Shown here piece by piece: positions 7,797-15,807 of a stretch of DNA of 28,440 nt. Within the stretch, counting starts at the first letter, position 1. Every line of letters begins with the position of its first letter. The position numbers were made by a program, and so were the translations under genes. Source of the stretch: JTS-AC122 sp050246015 (GTDB taxonomy: Bacteria > Planctomycetota > Phycisphaerae > Phycisphaerales > UBA1924); assembly GCA_050246015.1 (NCBI GenBank), contig JBFWWU010000033.1, forward strand, positions 1-28,440, read 5' to 3'. Under the pieces are notes generated by a model. It did not search any database. It worked only from the letters and a program-made list of their open reading frames with translations, and was not told where the DNA came from.

Positions 7797-8588
7797 GTGA
7801 TCGACACGCATTGCCATCTGACGTTTCCGGAACTGTCGGGGGACGTGCCGGGAGTGCTGTCGGAGTGTGCGGCGGCGGGCGTGACGGGGGTCATCACGAT
7901 CTCGACGACGACGCGGGATTGCCTGGAGGCGGCGCGGCTGGCGCGGGAGTATCCGAACGTGTGGTGCACGTCGGGGATTCATCCGCTGCACAGCCACGAG
8001 GGGCCGCACGAGTGGGAGAACCTGCGTCGGGTGGTGACGGAGGCCACGTGCGTGGCGTGGGGAGAACTGGGGCTGGACAATCACTACAGGGAGCCGGCGC
8101 GGGAGGTGCAGCACGCGGTGCTGGCGGAGCATCTGGCGTTCATCGAGCGGGTGCGGCGTGAGGATGGGATCGACAAGCCGATCGTGATTCACTGCCGGGA
8201 GGCGTTTGATGATCTGATCCCGATCCTGAAGCGGGCGCCGTTTGACGCGGGGCGGTACGTGTTCCACTGCTTCACGGGGACGGCAGCGGACGCGAGGAAG
8301 GTGCTGGACTTCGGGGCGATGATCTCGCTGACGGGGGTGGCGACGTACAAGAACGCACGGGAACTGCGGGAAGCGGTGCGGGGGATGCCCGGGGAGCGGA
8401 TCATGGTGGAGACGGATGCGCCGTATCTGTCGCCGGAGCCGCACCGGGGGAAGTGGCCGTGCCGACCGGCGTGGGTGAGGCACACGGCGGAATCGATCGC
8501 GGCGCTGCGTGGAGAGGCGTTCGAGGATTTTCACGAGAGGGTGAACGAGAACACGCGGCGGTTCTTCGGGGTGGAAGCCGAGCGGTAG
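7797..8588 (+). CDS. tatD: TatD family metal-dependent deoxyribonuclease
   Basis: This is a 263-residue TIM-barrel hydrolase; TatD enzymes are Mg-dependent nucleases linked to DNA repair and degradation. The family's metal ligands are all present: His5 and His7 (DTHCHL), Glu90 (WGELGLDNHY), His132 (VIHCREA), His157 (FHCFTG) and Asp207 (VETDAPYLSPEP). I chose GTG at 7797 because the product then begins VIDTHCHL, as family members do. The 73 codons that could be added upstream (to 7578) look non-coding. No good ribosome-binding site is present, and a TATGCT box lies only four bases before the GTG, so a near-leaderless transcript is possible. Coding strand usage is G-rich, unlike the neighbouring 5' part of phoR. 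Confidence 0.9.
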   Translation: MIDTHCHLTFPELSGDVPGVLSECAAAGVTGVITISTTTRDCLEAARLAREYPNVWCTSGIHPLHSHEGPHEWENLRRVVTEATCVAWGELGLDNHYREPAREVQHAVLAEHLAFIERVRREDGIDKPIVIHCREAFDDLIPILKRAPFDAGRYVFHCFTGTAADARKVLDFGAMISLTGVATYKNARELREAVRGMPGERIMVETDAPYLSPEPHRGKWPCRPAWVRHTAESIAALRGEAFEDFHERVNENTRRFFGVEAER

Positions 8589-8601
8589 GCCGCTGGTGAT
8601 G

Positions 8602-8629
8602 AAAAAAAAGCGGTCCGGCCGGACCGCTT
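8602..8629 (-). terminator. Intrinsic terminator of the large secreted-protein gene
   Basis: AAGCGGTCC (8608-8616) pairs with GGACCGCTT (8621-8629) around a GGCC centre. On the minus strand it is followed by a run of eight T residues (A run 8602-8609, partly overlapping the stem foot). It also lies just behind tatD, but the T-tract points to minus-strand transcripts. Confidence 0.88.
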
Positions 8630-8640
8630 GGAAGATCGTC

Positions 8641-8667
8641 AAGAGGCAGGCGGGACGCCTGTTCCAC
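8641..8667. repeat. Interspersed palindromic repeat, copy 1
   Basis: The 21 bases 8641-8661 are identical to 16848-16868 inside gltX, and a shared CCAC follows two variable bases later. The core is an inverted repeat, AGGCG-GGA-CGCCT, extended by further pairing in copy 2. This copy lies between the terminator and the stop codon of the large secreted-protein gene, so it is in that gene's 3' untranslated region. Confidence 0.7.
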
Positions 8668-8678
8668 TGGGGAGGAGG

Positions 8679-11600
8679 TCAGCAGCCGCTGAAGAAGGCG
8701 GTGAGGAAGTCGAAGAAGTCCTGGGAGTTGGTCTGGCCGTCGCAGTTGATGTCGGCGTTGCCGGAGAAGAAGTCGGTGATGAAGTCGAAGAAGTCCTGGG
8801 AGTTGGTGGTGCCGTCGTCGTTCCAGTCGGAGGGGCAGAAGGCGCGGACGCGGATGAAAGCCTGTCCGACTTCGGTCGGGGAGCCGGAGCAGATACCGGC
8901 GCCGCTGCGGAGGCGGACGTTGACGTAGAGCCACCCGTCGCAGGAGATGAAGCCCATGTCGTCGCGGAAGATGTGGATGTAGGCGTCGTCGTCAAAGACG
9001 CCGTTGGCGTTGAGATCGACGGGGTCGTTTTCGCTGAGGACGACGCGGGAACTGTTGTAGACGAGCAGGGCGTTGGCGTTGGGGTCTGGGGAGTCGGTGA
9101 GGCCGCCGATGATGTACTTGCCGCGGGGGCCGGTGAAGGCGAGGAAGTAGGTCTGTGCAAAGCCGGCCTCGGCCCAGTGGATGCCGGCGGCGGGGAAGAT
9201 CTCGGCGTCGCGAGCGGCGAGGAGGGCGGAGGGGGTAGCGACCCAGTCCTGGGTGTCGGCGTTGGAGCCGTAGAAGATGACGGGCCCGTCGGGATCCAAG
9301 TTGTTCATGACGATGGAGCTGACGGGGCTGGAGAAGGAGGAGTTGGGGAGGAGGGCGCCTTCCTGGGCGATGACGGCATTGTTGAGGACGTGGACGCGGT
9401 CGGTGGCGGTGCCGCCGGCGAGGGCGGCGGCGGAGCTGTAGGAGTTGCCGTCGCTGGAGACGAAGAGGCCAGTGCCGACGCCGGAGCCGGTATCGAAGGA
9501 GAGGAAGGCGTTGGTGGCGCCGCCGATCTGACCGGTGGGGATGGAGACACCTTCCTGCGCGAGGACGGAGTTGCCGTCGTCGGTGAAGAGGGCGGTGTCG
9601 GAGGCGGTGGGGAGGCCGGTCATGTTGGCGTAGAAGGAGACGGAGCCGTCGTTCTGGATGGAGGGGGAGTGGATGGTGGAGCCGAAGAAGGCGCCGGAGA
9701 TGGGATTGACGGGCGCGTTGGTGCGAGCGGGTACGGAGAGGAGGCCGGCGACACTCTTGATGATGCCGTCGGTGGACGGGTCAACGGTGGCGCTGAAGGC
9801 GAAGTCGCCGGAGTCGTTGACACCCATGAGGCCGTCGAAGGTACCGATGGGGGAGGCGTTTGGCGGGAGGGTGACGCCTTCCTGCGCGACGACTTCGAAG
9901 GAGGTGCCGGAGCCGCGGAGCATGACGCGGTCCATGGTGGCGTCGGCGATGTCGGTATCGGCGGAGAGGACCCAGAAGTTGCTGCGTGCGCTGCGAGCGG
10001 GGCGGTTGAGGTCAACGGCGTCGCTGAAGGAGACACCGGGCATTCCGGGGACGGCGTTGCTGCCGGGAAGGGTGGAGAAGATGGCGGAGGCCGGGGCGGA
10101 GTTGGGGGGGAACATGGGGACGCGGACGGTCCTGGAGGCGGCGTTGTTGACGGGGAAGGGGTCAGCCTCGTTGCCGGAGGCGGAGGCGCTGAGGGTGGTG
10201 GGGCCGCCGGTGGTGGCCTGGACGGTGACGGTGAGGAGGGCGGAGTTTCCGAGTGTCAGGTCGCCGGCGTTAAAGGTGAGGGTGTTGCCGACGGGGGTGA
10301 GAGGGGGCACGGAGGAGACGAAGTTGGCGTTAGCGGGCAGGGTGACGGAGGCGACGACACCGGTGGCATCGCTGGGTCCGATGTTACGGACTTCGACGAG
10401 GTAGTCGAAGGTGCCGCCGGCGGGGAAGGAGCAGTCAGTGGGGCCTGAGACGCGGACGCCGAGGTTGACGCCGGGGGCTTGGGAGAAGACCTGGGTGGTG
10501 TAGGTGGCGCCGGAGTTGCCGCGGTCGGCGCCGAAGGGGGTATTGAGAGGGGCTTGGAAGAGGTTGTTGGTGCGGTCGTAGCGGTAGAAGGAAAGCATTT
10601 CGTCGGTGACGGGGTAGAGGAAACCGGGCGCGGCGGCGAGGGCGTCGATATCGGATTCGACGGTGGCGCCGGAGCGGATGGGGTAACCGGTGAGGAACTG
10701 GGGGGTGTCGGTGGAGAGGGGATCGATGATGTAGAGGCCGCGGCCCTGGAGGCCGCTGGCGGTGGAGGTGCTGTCGTTGGTGGCGACGAGGCGGTCCAGG
10801 GCGGGGTCGTAGTCGAGTCCGGCGAAGTCGCCGGCGCCGACGGCGCGGACCAGGGTGGCGCGAGCGGAGGCGAGGTCGATGCTGTAGATGCTGCTGGTGG
10901 TGGTGGCGTAGAGGATGCCGCGGGTGGAGTCGAAGGCCATGCCGCCGCTGACGGTGGTGATGGGCCCGTTGAAGTTACCGACGAGGACGGGGGTGCGTGG
11001 GGCGTCGTAGGGGACGACGAAGAGGCCGGTGCCGCTGCTGAGATAGAAGAGGCGGTTGGCGTCGTCGGAGGCCAGGGCGCGGACGGCGGCGGTAAAGAGG
11101 ATTTCGGAAGCGCCGGAGTCGGTATCGATGATGGAGACGGGGAAGTCGGGGTCGTCGGCGCCGGCGACGACGGTGGCGCGGGCCGGGTCAAAGATGAGGG
11201 AGGTCGCGGAGGCGGCGTTGTTGGCTGGTGCGGAGTCTGGCTCGGCGGCGGAGGCGGAGGCGGAGAGGGCGACGGAGGTTCCGGTGTCGGCGGTGAGGGT
11301 GATGGAGACGATCTCGCTGGAGCCGACGCCGAGGGGGCTGGTGAGGTTGAACGTGGCGACGCCGCCGGAGGGGACGACGGGGGGCACGGAACTGACGAAG
11401 GTGGTGTTGGGGGGGATGGGGACGGAAAGGACGCCGCCGGTGGCGGGGTCGGGCCCGAAGTTATCGACGGAGATGGTGAAGGCGGCGGAGGAGCCGACGG
11501 TGACCTGGGCCGGCCCGCTGGCGGCGACGGAGATGTCGGCGCCCGGGGGGATGGGGCAGAGGTTGACGGGGCTGGCGGAGTTGCGGGGGCTAGTGGTGAG

Positions 11601-12167
11601 GGAAAGGAAGTCGGCGGAGTTGTCGTTGGAATCCATGCAGCCGTCGGAGAGGCGGGTGGCGGCGGTGGTGGTGCCTGGGGGGGGCGTAGGGGCGAGGCCC
11701 TCGAAGCAGTTGGCGGTGGTGCCGAAGCCGACGAAGTCGATGACGGCGGGTCCGAGCGGGCAGGCGCCCGAGAGGGAGGTGGTGTTGTTGACGAGAGCGA
11801 CCTTTCCGGCGGTGGCGGCCATGGAGATGGCGGTGGTGACGACGTGGTCGGGGGTGGGGAGAGGGGCGCCGTTGGTGCCGGTGAGGGTCATCTGGATGAG
11901 GAAGTAGCCGCCGGGCTGGATGGTGGCGGCGGGGAGGTCGGTTCGGGACCAGGTGGTACCGGTGGCGGCGGCGTACTGGACGGACCACCCGGAGATGTTG
12001 ATAGGGGCGGCACCGGCGTTGAAGAGTTCGACGTAATCGCGATTGAAGGAGGCGCCAGCGTTGCCGCCGGCGCCGTAGACCTGGCTGATCTTGATGGGCT
12101 GTGCGGCGGCGAGAGAACCAAGGGACATGACGACGCCGACGGCGATGAGCAAACTCGACTGACGCAT
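8679..12167 (-). CDS. Large secreted modular protein with lamin-tail-like, DUF11 and dockerin/EF-hand-like domains
   Basis: This is a 1162-residue exported protein of unknown role. ATG 12167 follows GAGGAGG at good spacing. A signal peptide covers residues 1-22 (MRQSSLLIAV..LAAA). Residues about 23-190 resemble a lamin-tail domain (ISQVYGAGGN..NRDYVELFN..ISGWSVQYA). About 210-325 and 566-679 are two DUF11-type Ig-like repeats (NFGPDPATGGV, NIGPSDATGVV). The stretch between them, about 327-560, looks like beta-propeller strands (FDSTRGILYATT, GLDYDPALDRLVATND). About 740-950 contains spaced repeats around VAQEGV or LAQEGV. The last 50 residues hold two calcium-loop repeats, DWNDDGTTNSQDFFDF and DINCDGQTNSQDFFDF. 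Such tails are frequent on planctomycete secreted proteins and need not imply a cellulosome. It is a single gene between its own promoter and terminator; surface adhesion is only a guess. Confidence 0.85.
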   Translation of the reverse strand: MRQSSLLIAVGVVMSLGSLAAAQPIKISQVYGAGGNAGASFNRDYVELFNAGAAPINISGWSVQYAAATGTTWSRTDLPAATIQPGGYFLIQMTLTGTNGAPLPTPDHVVTTAISMAATAGKVALVNNTTSLSGACPLGPAVIDFVGFGTTANCFEGLAPTPPPGTTTAATRLSDGCMDSNDNSADFLSLTTSPRNSASPVNLCPIPPGADISVAASGPAQVTVGSSAAFTISVDNFGPDPATGGVLSVPIPPNTTFVSSVPPVVPSGGVATFNLTSPLGVGSSEIVSITLTADTGTSVALSASASAAEPDSAPANNAASATSLIFDPARATVVAGADDPDFPVSIIDTDSGASEILFTAAVRALASDDANRLFYLSSGTGLFVVPYDAPRTPVLVGNFNGPITTVSGGMAFDSTRGILYATTTSSIYSIDLASARATLVRAVGAGDFAGLDYDPALDRLVATNDSTSTASGLQGRGLYIIDPLSTDTPQFLTGYPIRSGATVESDIDALAAAPGFLYPVTDEMLSFYRYDRTNNLFQAPLNTPFGADRGNSGATYTTQVFSQAPGVNLGVRVSGPTDCSFPAGGTFDYLVEVRNIGPSDATGVVASVTLPANANFVSSVPPLTPVGNTLTFNAGDLTLGNSALLTVTVQATTGGPTTLSASASGNEADPFPVNNAASRTVRVPMFPPNSAPASAIFSTLPGSNAVPGMPGVSFSDAVDLNRPARSARSNFWVLSADTDIADATMDRVMLRGSGTSFEVVAQEGVTLPPNASPIGTFDGLMGVNDSGDFAFSATVDPSTDGIIKSVAGLLSVPARTNAPVNPISGAFFGSTIHSPSIQNDGSVSFYANMTGLPTASDTALFTDDGNSVLAQEGVSIPTGQIGGATNAFLSFDTGSGVGTGLFVSSDGNSYSSAAALAGGTATDRVHVLNNAVIAQEGALLPNSSFSSPVSSIVMNNLDPDGPVIFYGSNADTQDWVATPSALLAARDAEIFPAAGIHWAEAGFAQTYFLAFTGPRGKYIIGGLTDSPDPNANALLVYNSSRVVLSENDPVDLNANGVFDDDAYIHIFRDDMGFISCDGWLYVNVRLRSGAGICSGSPTEVGQAFIRVRAFCPSDWNDDGTTNSQDFFDFITDFFSGNADINCDGQTNSQDFFDFLTAFFSGC

Positions 12168-12480
12168 GGAACCTCCTCAAGGTACGGATCAGAATGGATA
12201 GCCAAGGCCCGGAAGATCGGGACCGTCAGGCACGAAAAACATACCCGAATCGAAATGAATGGCAACGTGAAAGTGAGGATCCGGACGAAAGATTATCATG
12301 GACGAGGGACCGACCGAGACGGAGGAGCGTGTCGGGAGGTGCTCCAGATTCGCCGCTTGGGAGCCGATGCGGAGTGGGATGGGGCGCGGTCGTGCGAGGG
12401 TCGCAGGCGGGGAGGGAAGCCAAAGACCTAACGGAGGCGGAGAAGAGGCAATAGAGGGCGTGGTGGATCGTTGGACTTGA
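12168..12480. other. Divergent region between secreted-protein gene and ECF sigma operon
   Basis: In these 313 bases I find a candidate minus-strand promoter at 12238-12265 and an AT-richer patch near 12225-12300. No convincing -35/-10 pair for the sigma gene is seen, which might use a non-housekeeping promoter. Small frames in several phases carry no recognisable protein features. Confidence 0.5.
12238..12265 (-). promoter_or_regulatory. Candidate promoter of the large secreted-protein gene
   Basis: On the minus strand TTGCCA (12260-12265) is followed after 16 bases by TATGTT (12238-12243), matching the -35 and -10 consensus at 5/6 and 4/6. The leader to ATG 12167 would be about 65 bases. 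Confidence 0.4.
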
Positions 12481-13266
12481 GTGATGAGGCCGATGACGGA
12501 CCTGCGGTACCATGGCGGGGAATCACGGGGCGCGTCGGCGGGGGAGCCGGGCGGGCGCGATGTCGTGGGGAGCATCGGGAAGTTGGGTGCGGAGGAGGAA
12601 ACGGCGGGGAGGAACCCGGAGTTGCCGGGGCTTCTTCAGGCGGCGGGGGAAGGGGATGAAGAGGCGTGGCGGGCGATCATTGACCTGTACGCGCGGCGCG
12701 TGTATGCGCTGGCGCGAAGCCGATTCGGCGCCTCGCGCCATGACCTTGCAGAGGAGATCACGCAGTCCGTGTTTGTCACCGTGGCATCGAAACTAGGAAA
12801 GCAGAACGCGAGCGGCGTGATCGGGTACACCGAGCAGGGCCGGTTCGAGTCGTGGCTGTTTCGGGTGGCGATGAACCGGGTTCGTGACGAGATCCGGCGG
12901 TCCAAGCGTCAGGCGGAGCCGACGGACCCGGAGGCGCTGGGGGCGACACAGGCGGCCAAGGCCGAGACGGGCGGTGAGGAGTTGTCGGAGAACCTGGTAT
13001 CGCTTCGGCGGGCGATGGGACAACTGGCGGAGGCGGACCGGGAGATCGTGGAGTTGCGGCACCATGCGGGGTTGTCGTTCAAGCAGATCGCGGAACTCGT
13101 ATCGGAGCCGCTGGGGACACTGCTGGCGCGGCACCACCGGGCACTGAAGAAGTTGAAGGAACTGATGACCGGTGGCGGCGGCGGCTCGGGAGGCGGGGGC
13201 GCAGGGGAGGCCGCGGGGGGCGACGAAGGCGGGATATCTCCTTTTCGAGAAGGAGCGACACAATGA
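12481..13266 (+). CDS. ECF-type RNA polymerase sigma factor
   Basis: This is a 261-residue sigma-70 family factor with only regions 2 and 4. Region 2 spans about 65-140 (AWRAIIDLYARRVYALARSRFG, HDLAEEITQSVFVTVASKL, FESWLFRVAMNRVRDEIRR). Region 4 spans about 172-230 (AMGQLAEADREIVELRHHAGLSFKQIAEL with the helix-turn-helix, then LARHHRALKKLKEL). A poorly conserved N-terminal 45 residues and a Gly-rich C-terminal tail of about 30 residues flank the core. The start is uncertain: GTG 12481 or ATG 12484, with ATG 12493 possible, and no strong ribosome-binding site. Its stop overlaps the next gene's start by four bases (ATGA at 13263), which points to translational coupling with the putative regulator downstream. 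The regulon cannot be inferred from the sequence. Confidence 0.87.
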   Translation: MMRPMTDLRYHGGESRGASAGEPGGRDVVGSIGKLGAEEETAGRNPELPGLLQAAGEGDEEAWRAIIDLYARRVYALARSRFGASRHDLAEEITQSVFVTVASKLGKQNASGVIGYTEQGRFESWLFRVAMNRVRDEIRRSKRQAEPTDPEALGATQAAKAETGGEELSENLVSLRRAMGQLAEADREIVELRHHAGLSFKQIAELVSEPLGTLLARHHRALKKLKELMTGGGGGSGGGGAGEAAGGDEGGISPFREGATQ

Positions 13267-13895
13267 GCGGTGATGCTGAACATGCGGGACAGGCGAGGAC
13301 GCCGGAAGATGTGTCGGGCGTTGAGCGGCTGCTGGACGAACTGGGTGAGCGAGACCGGGCGGCGGCGCCGGCGTGGATGGAGTCTCGCGTGCTGAACGTG
13401 GTGCGAGCGCAGCGGACAGGGGAGAGCGTGGCGGGGAGCGGGGACGTGGCGGCCGCGAATGATGGGCTTGATCGGCTGGGCGAGATCGAACGTGGGAGCG
13501 GAAGGCCGACGCTGGAGGATCGGATCTTCGCGGCGACGCGGACGATCATCGTGTACCAGGCGACGCAGGCGTACGGGAGGAAGCGGCGGGTGCACCCGGT
13601 GTATTCGAGCCTGGCGTTCCGTGCGGCGGCGGGGCTGGTGCTGGGGGGCGGGCTGATCTGGACGTATATGGCGCTGAAGCCGGCGCCGGCGCCGACGGAC
13701 CCCGGGGGCGGCGCGGCGACGGTGGCCACGCTGGAGGCGGAGATCGATCGGCAGGCGGATGGTCTGGGGATGGTGCTGGCGCTGTTCAAGCCGGCGAGCG
13801 ATTCGACGACGAGTGCGTCATCGGGTTCGACGAGCGGGGACGTGGATGTGGGCGACTGGCCGCAGTATGAGTTCCTGGCGGGGGGTGATTCATGA
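13263..13895 (+). CDS. Putative anti-sigma factor, single-pass membrane protein
   Basis: This is a 210-residue protein of no firmly recognised family. One transmembrane helix is present at about 117-137 (LAFRAAAGLVLGGGLIWTYMAL), preceded by a basic GRKRR cluster, so the first 115 residues should be cytoplasmic. That part carries two related segments: LDELGERDRAAAPAWMESR (about 22-40) and LDRLGEIERGSGRPTLEDR (about 69-87). They look like a duplicated short helical motif, possibly the sigma-binding element. The exported C-terminus is Ser/Thr/Gly-rich and short. No zinc-binding HxxxCxxC anti-sigma motif is seen. The anti-sigma role is inferred from topology and from 4-base overlaps with the ECF sigma gene upstream and an exported protein gene downstream. 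Confidence 0.7.
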   Translation: MSGDAEHAGQARTPEDVSGVERLLDELGERDRAAAPAWMESRVLNVVRAQRTGESVAGSGDVAAANDGLDRLGEIERGSGRPTLEDRIFAATRTIIVYQATQAYGRKRRVHPVYSSLAFRAAAGLVLGGGLIWTYMALKPAPAPTDPGGGAATVATLEAEIDRQADGLGMVLALFKPASDSTTSASSGSTSGDVDVGDWPQYEFLAGGDS

Positions 13896-14950
13896 GCATG
13901 AGCACGAAGCACATTCGAGGGCGGGCGAGGGTGATCGGGGGCGTGGTGGTGGCGGCGGCGTGCGCCTGGGGGCTGGGGGCGGCGGCGCCGATGCAGCCGC
14001 AGCCTGAACCGAAGGCGGCGGGGCAGCCCGAGGGGCCCGCGCGGCCGGTGGCGAGAGAGGAGCTTAAGCAGCGGCTGCAGAAGCGGCTCGCGGAAGCGAA
14101 GGAAGCGCAGAAGCGGATGGAGGAGGCGCTGGCGGCGCTGGATCGAGGGGCGACGCGAGACGAGATCGCGGCGCTGTTGCCGCGGGATGGGCTGTTCCGG
14201 ATGCTGCTGGAACGGGGTGAGGATGGTGAGGCGCGGGGGCCGATGCAGAATCGGGAAGGGCGTCGCGGGCCGCGAGTCGGGGAAGAAGGTCCGGGGGAGG
14301 GGTTTGGTCCGGAGCGCGGCGCGGGCGAGGGGCCTGGGGACCGTCGGGGGATGAACCGGGAGATCACGGACGAGGACCGCGAGGTGATCCGGGAGGTGCT
14401 GAGGCACGCGGCGCCGGAGATGCTGAGCAAGATCGATGAACTGATGGAGAAGGACCCGGAGGCCGGGAAGCGGAAGATCGGTGAGATGTTCCCGCGGATG
14501 CGGTGGATGATCGAACTGCGCGAGCGGGATGAGAAGGTGTACCGGCTGAGGCTGTCGGACCTGGAACTAGCGCGGCGCTCGCTTCCCCTGGCGAAGGAGA
14601 TCCTGGACCTACGGTCCAAGGGCACGGCGGCGGATGATCCGGGCCTCAAGGCCAAGTCGGCGGAACTGCGCGGGCTGATCGGGCAGCAGTTTGAGAACCG
14701 CGAGAAGGCGATGCGTGCGGAAGCCGAGGGGCTGCGCCGGCGCGCGGATGAGCGAGATCGGGAGATCGAGCGGATGAGCGGATCGCGCGAACAGATCATC
14801 GACCGATTGATGGAGGGGCTGATCAAGCACGCGGGGAAGCCGGGCCGGATGGAGGACATGCTGGGGCCGGGCCCTGGGCGGGGCGGTCCTGAAGGCGGTC
14901 CCGGTGGACCTCGAGAGGGGCGAGGAGAGCGGTCGAGGCCGAAGGAGTAA
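13892..14950 (+). CDS. Exported helical protein of unknown function, third gene of the ECF sigma operon
   Basis: This is a 352-residue protein with an N-terminal signal sequence or anchor (about 8-32, VIGGVVVAAACAWGLGAAA). A charged, helix-rich body follows: a likely coiled coil at about 50-90 (LKQRLQKRLAEAKEAQKRMEEALAALD), a Gly/Glu/Arg-rich low-complexity linker (about 110-150), and a second helical block (about 150-320) with EDREVIREVLRHAAPEML and MRAEAEGLRRRADERDREIERM. The tail is Gly/Pro/Arg-rich. The arrangement superficially resembles periplasmic Spy/CpxP or heavy-metal-sensor helical proteins, but I see no diagnostic LTxxQ motif. ATG 13892 overlaps the stop of the preceding gene by four bases. 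As the exported third member of an ECF operon it might sense envelope stress or be the main target; neither is shown. Confidence 0.75.
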   Translation: MSMSTKHIRGRARVIGGVVVAAACAWGLGAAAPMQPQPEPKAAGQPEGPARPVAREELKQRLQKRLAEAKEAQKRMEEALAALDRGATRDEIAALLPRDGLFRMLLERGEDGEARGPMQNREGRRGPRVGEEGPGEGFGPERGAGEGPGDRRGMNREITDEDREVIREVLRHAAPEMLSKIDELMEKDPEAGKRKIGEMFPRMRWMIELRERDEKVYRLRLSDLELARRSLPLAKEILDLRSKGTAADDPGLKAKSAELRGLIGQQFENREKAMRAEAEGLRRRADERDREIERMSGSREQIIDRLMEGLIKHAGKPGRMEDMLGPGPGRGGPEGGPGGPREGRGERSRPKE

Positions 14951-15044
14951 GGCGGAGCGGAGTCGCGCGGCGCGGGCGGTCTTGGGGCGCGGACGAACTC
15001 GGGTGGCTTCGAAGACCGCGTCCTTGCGCACGGCGGCTCAGAGG

Positions 15045-15617
15045 TCAGACCTCTTCGATTTCCTTGGTCTTCTTGGCGACGGCGTCGTCGGCCTGGGTTT
15101 CGTATTTTTTGAGCAGGTCCTGGATTTCGGTCTTGAGGCGGTCGATTTCGTCTTCGGGGAAATGGGTGCCGGCCTGCTTGGCGAGGGCTTCGGCGTGCTT
15201 GTTGCCGTCGCGCCGGGCGTTGCGCATGGCGACCTTGGTTTCCTCGGAGAGTTTTTTGCAGTGGGCGGCGAGTTGCTTTCGGCGGTCGCCGGAGAGGGCG
15301 GGGACGCTGATGAAGAGTTCCTTGCCGGTGACCATTGGATTGAGGCCCAGGCCTGAGGCTTCGATGGCTTTTTTGATCTCGCCGACGCTCTGGGCGTCGA
15401 AGGGCTTGACGTGGAGTTTGGTGGGTTCGGGGACGGAGATGGCGGCGAGGGACTTGAGGTCCTGCTGGGAGCCGTAGTAATCGACCTTGACGAACTCGAT
15501 CATGGCGGGGCTGGCGCGGCCGGTGCGGATGCCCTTGAGTTCCTTCTTGAGGTGCTCGAGGGACTTGTTCAAGTGGTCTTCGGTTTCGAGGAGGATGGTG
15601 TCGGGGTCGGTAGACAT
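15045..15617 (-). CDS. frr: Ribosome recycling factor
   Basis: This 190-residue protein is the length expected for RRF, which with EF-G splits post-termination ribosomes in the cytoplasm. Signature stretches include LEHLKKELKGIRTGRASPAMIE (helix 1 with the conserved RTGRA), PFDAQSVGEIKKAIEASGLGLNP (domain II) and LSEETKVAMRNARRDGNKHAE (the conserved VAxRNxRR of helix 2). The C-terminus DLLKKYETQADDAVAKKTKEIEEV is typical. ATG 15617 follows a GGGAG element. In many bacteria frr follows pyrH and tsf; here it stands alone downstream of gltX on the same strand with a 190-base gap, so it may have its own promoter. Confidence 0.97.
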   Translation of the reverse strand: MSTDPDTILLETEDHLNKSLEHLKKELKGIRTGRASPAMIEFVKVDYYGSQQDLKSLAAISVPEPTKLHVKPFDAQSVGEIKKAIEASGLGLNPMVTGKELFISVPALSGDRRKQLAAHCKKLSEETKVAMRNARRDGNKHAEALAKQAGTHFPEDEIDRLKTEIQDLLKKYETQADDAVAKKTKEIEEV

Positions 15618-15807
15618 GAGAGGTGCTCCCGCGCGTCAAGAGTGCTGAATGAGAGTGTCGAATGGATGATAGGCGAAGCAGGGTTCACAATGGGAGCGAG
15701 AGGTCGCGCCGGCGATGACGAAGGGGCTTGTTGCCGGGGTTACGAAGGACCTGGAAGTGTTGGCTTGAGTTCGGCAGTCGGCGCTGGGGCTGGGCGAAGA
15801 CGTTGAT

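Noticed and set aside
8628..12431. Two very long plus-strand frames (8628-10448 and 10479-12431) opposite the large secreted-protein gene
   Set aside because: Their products are Gly/Glu/Asp/Val low-complexity with no domains. They are the mirror image of a C-rich coding strand, whereas the minus-strand frame has a ribosome-binding site, signal peptide, recognisable domains and a terminator.
14970..15030. Possible hairpin between the ECF operon and frr (GCGGTCTT and AAGACCGC)
   Set aside because: The loop would be over 30 bases and no T-tract follows on either strand.
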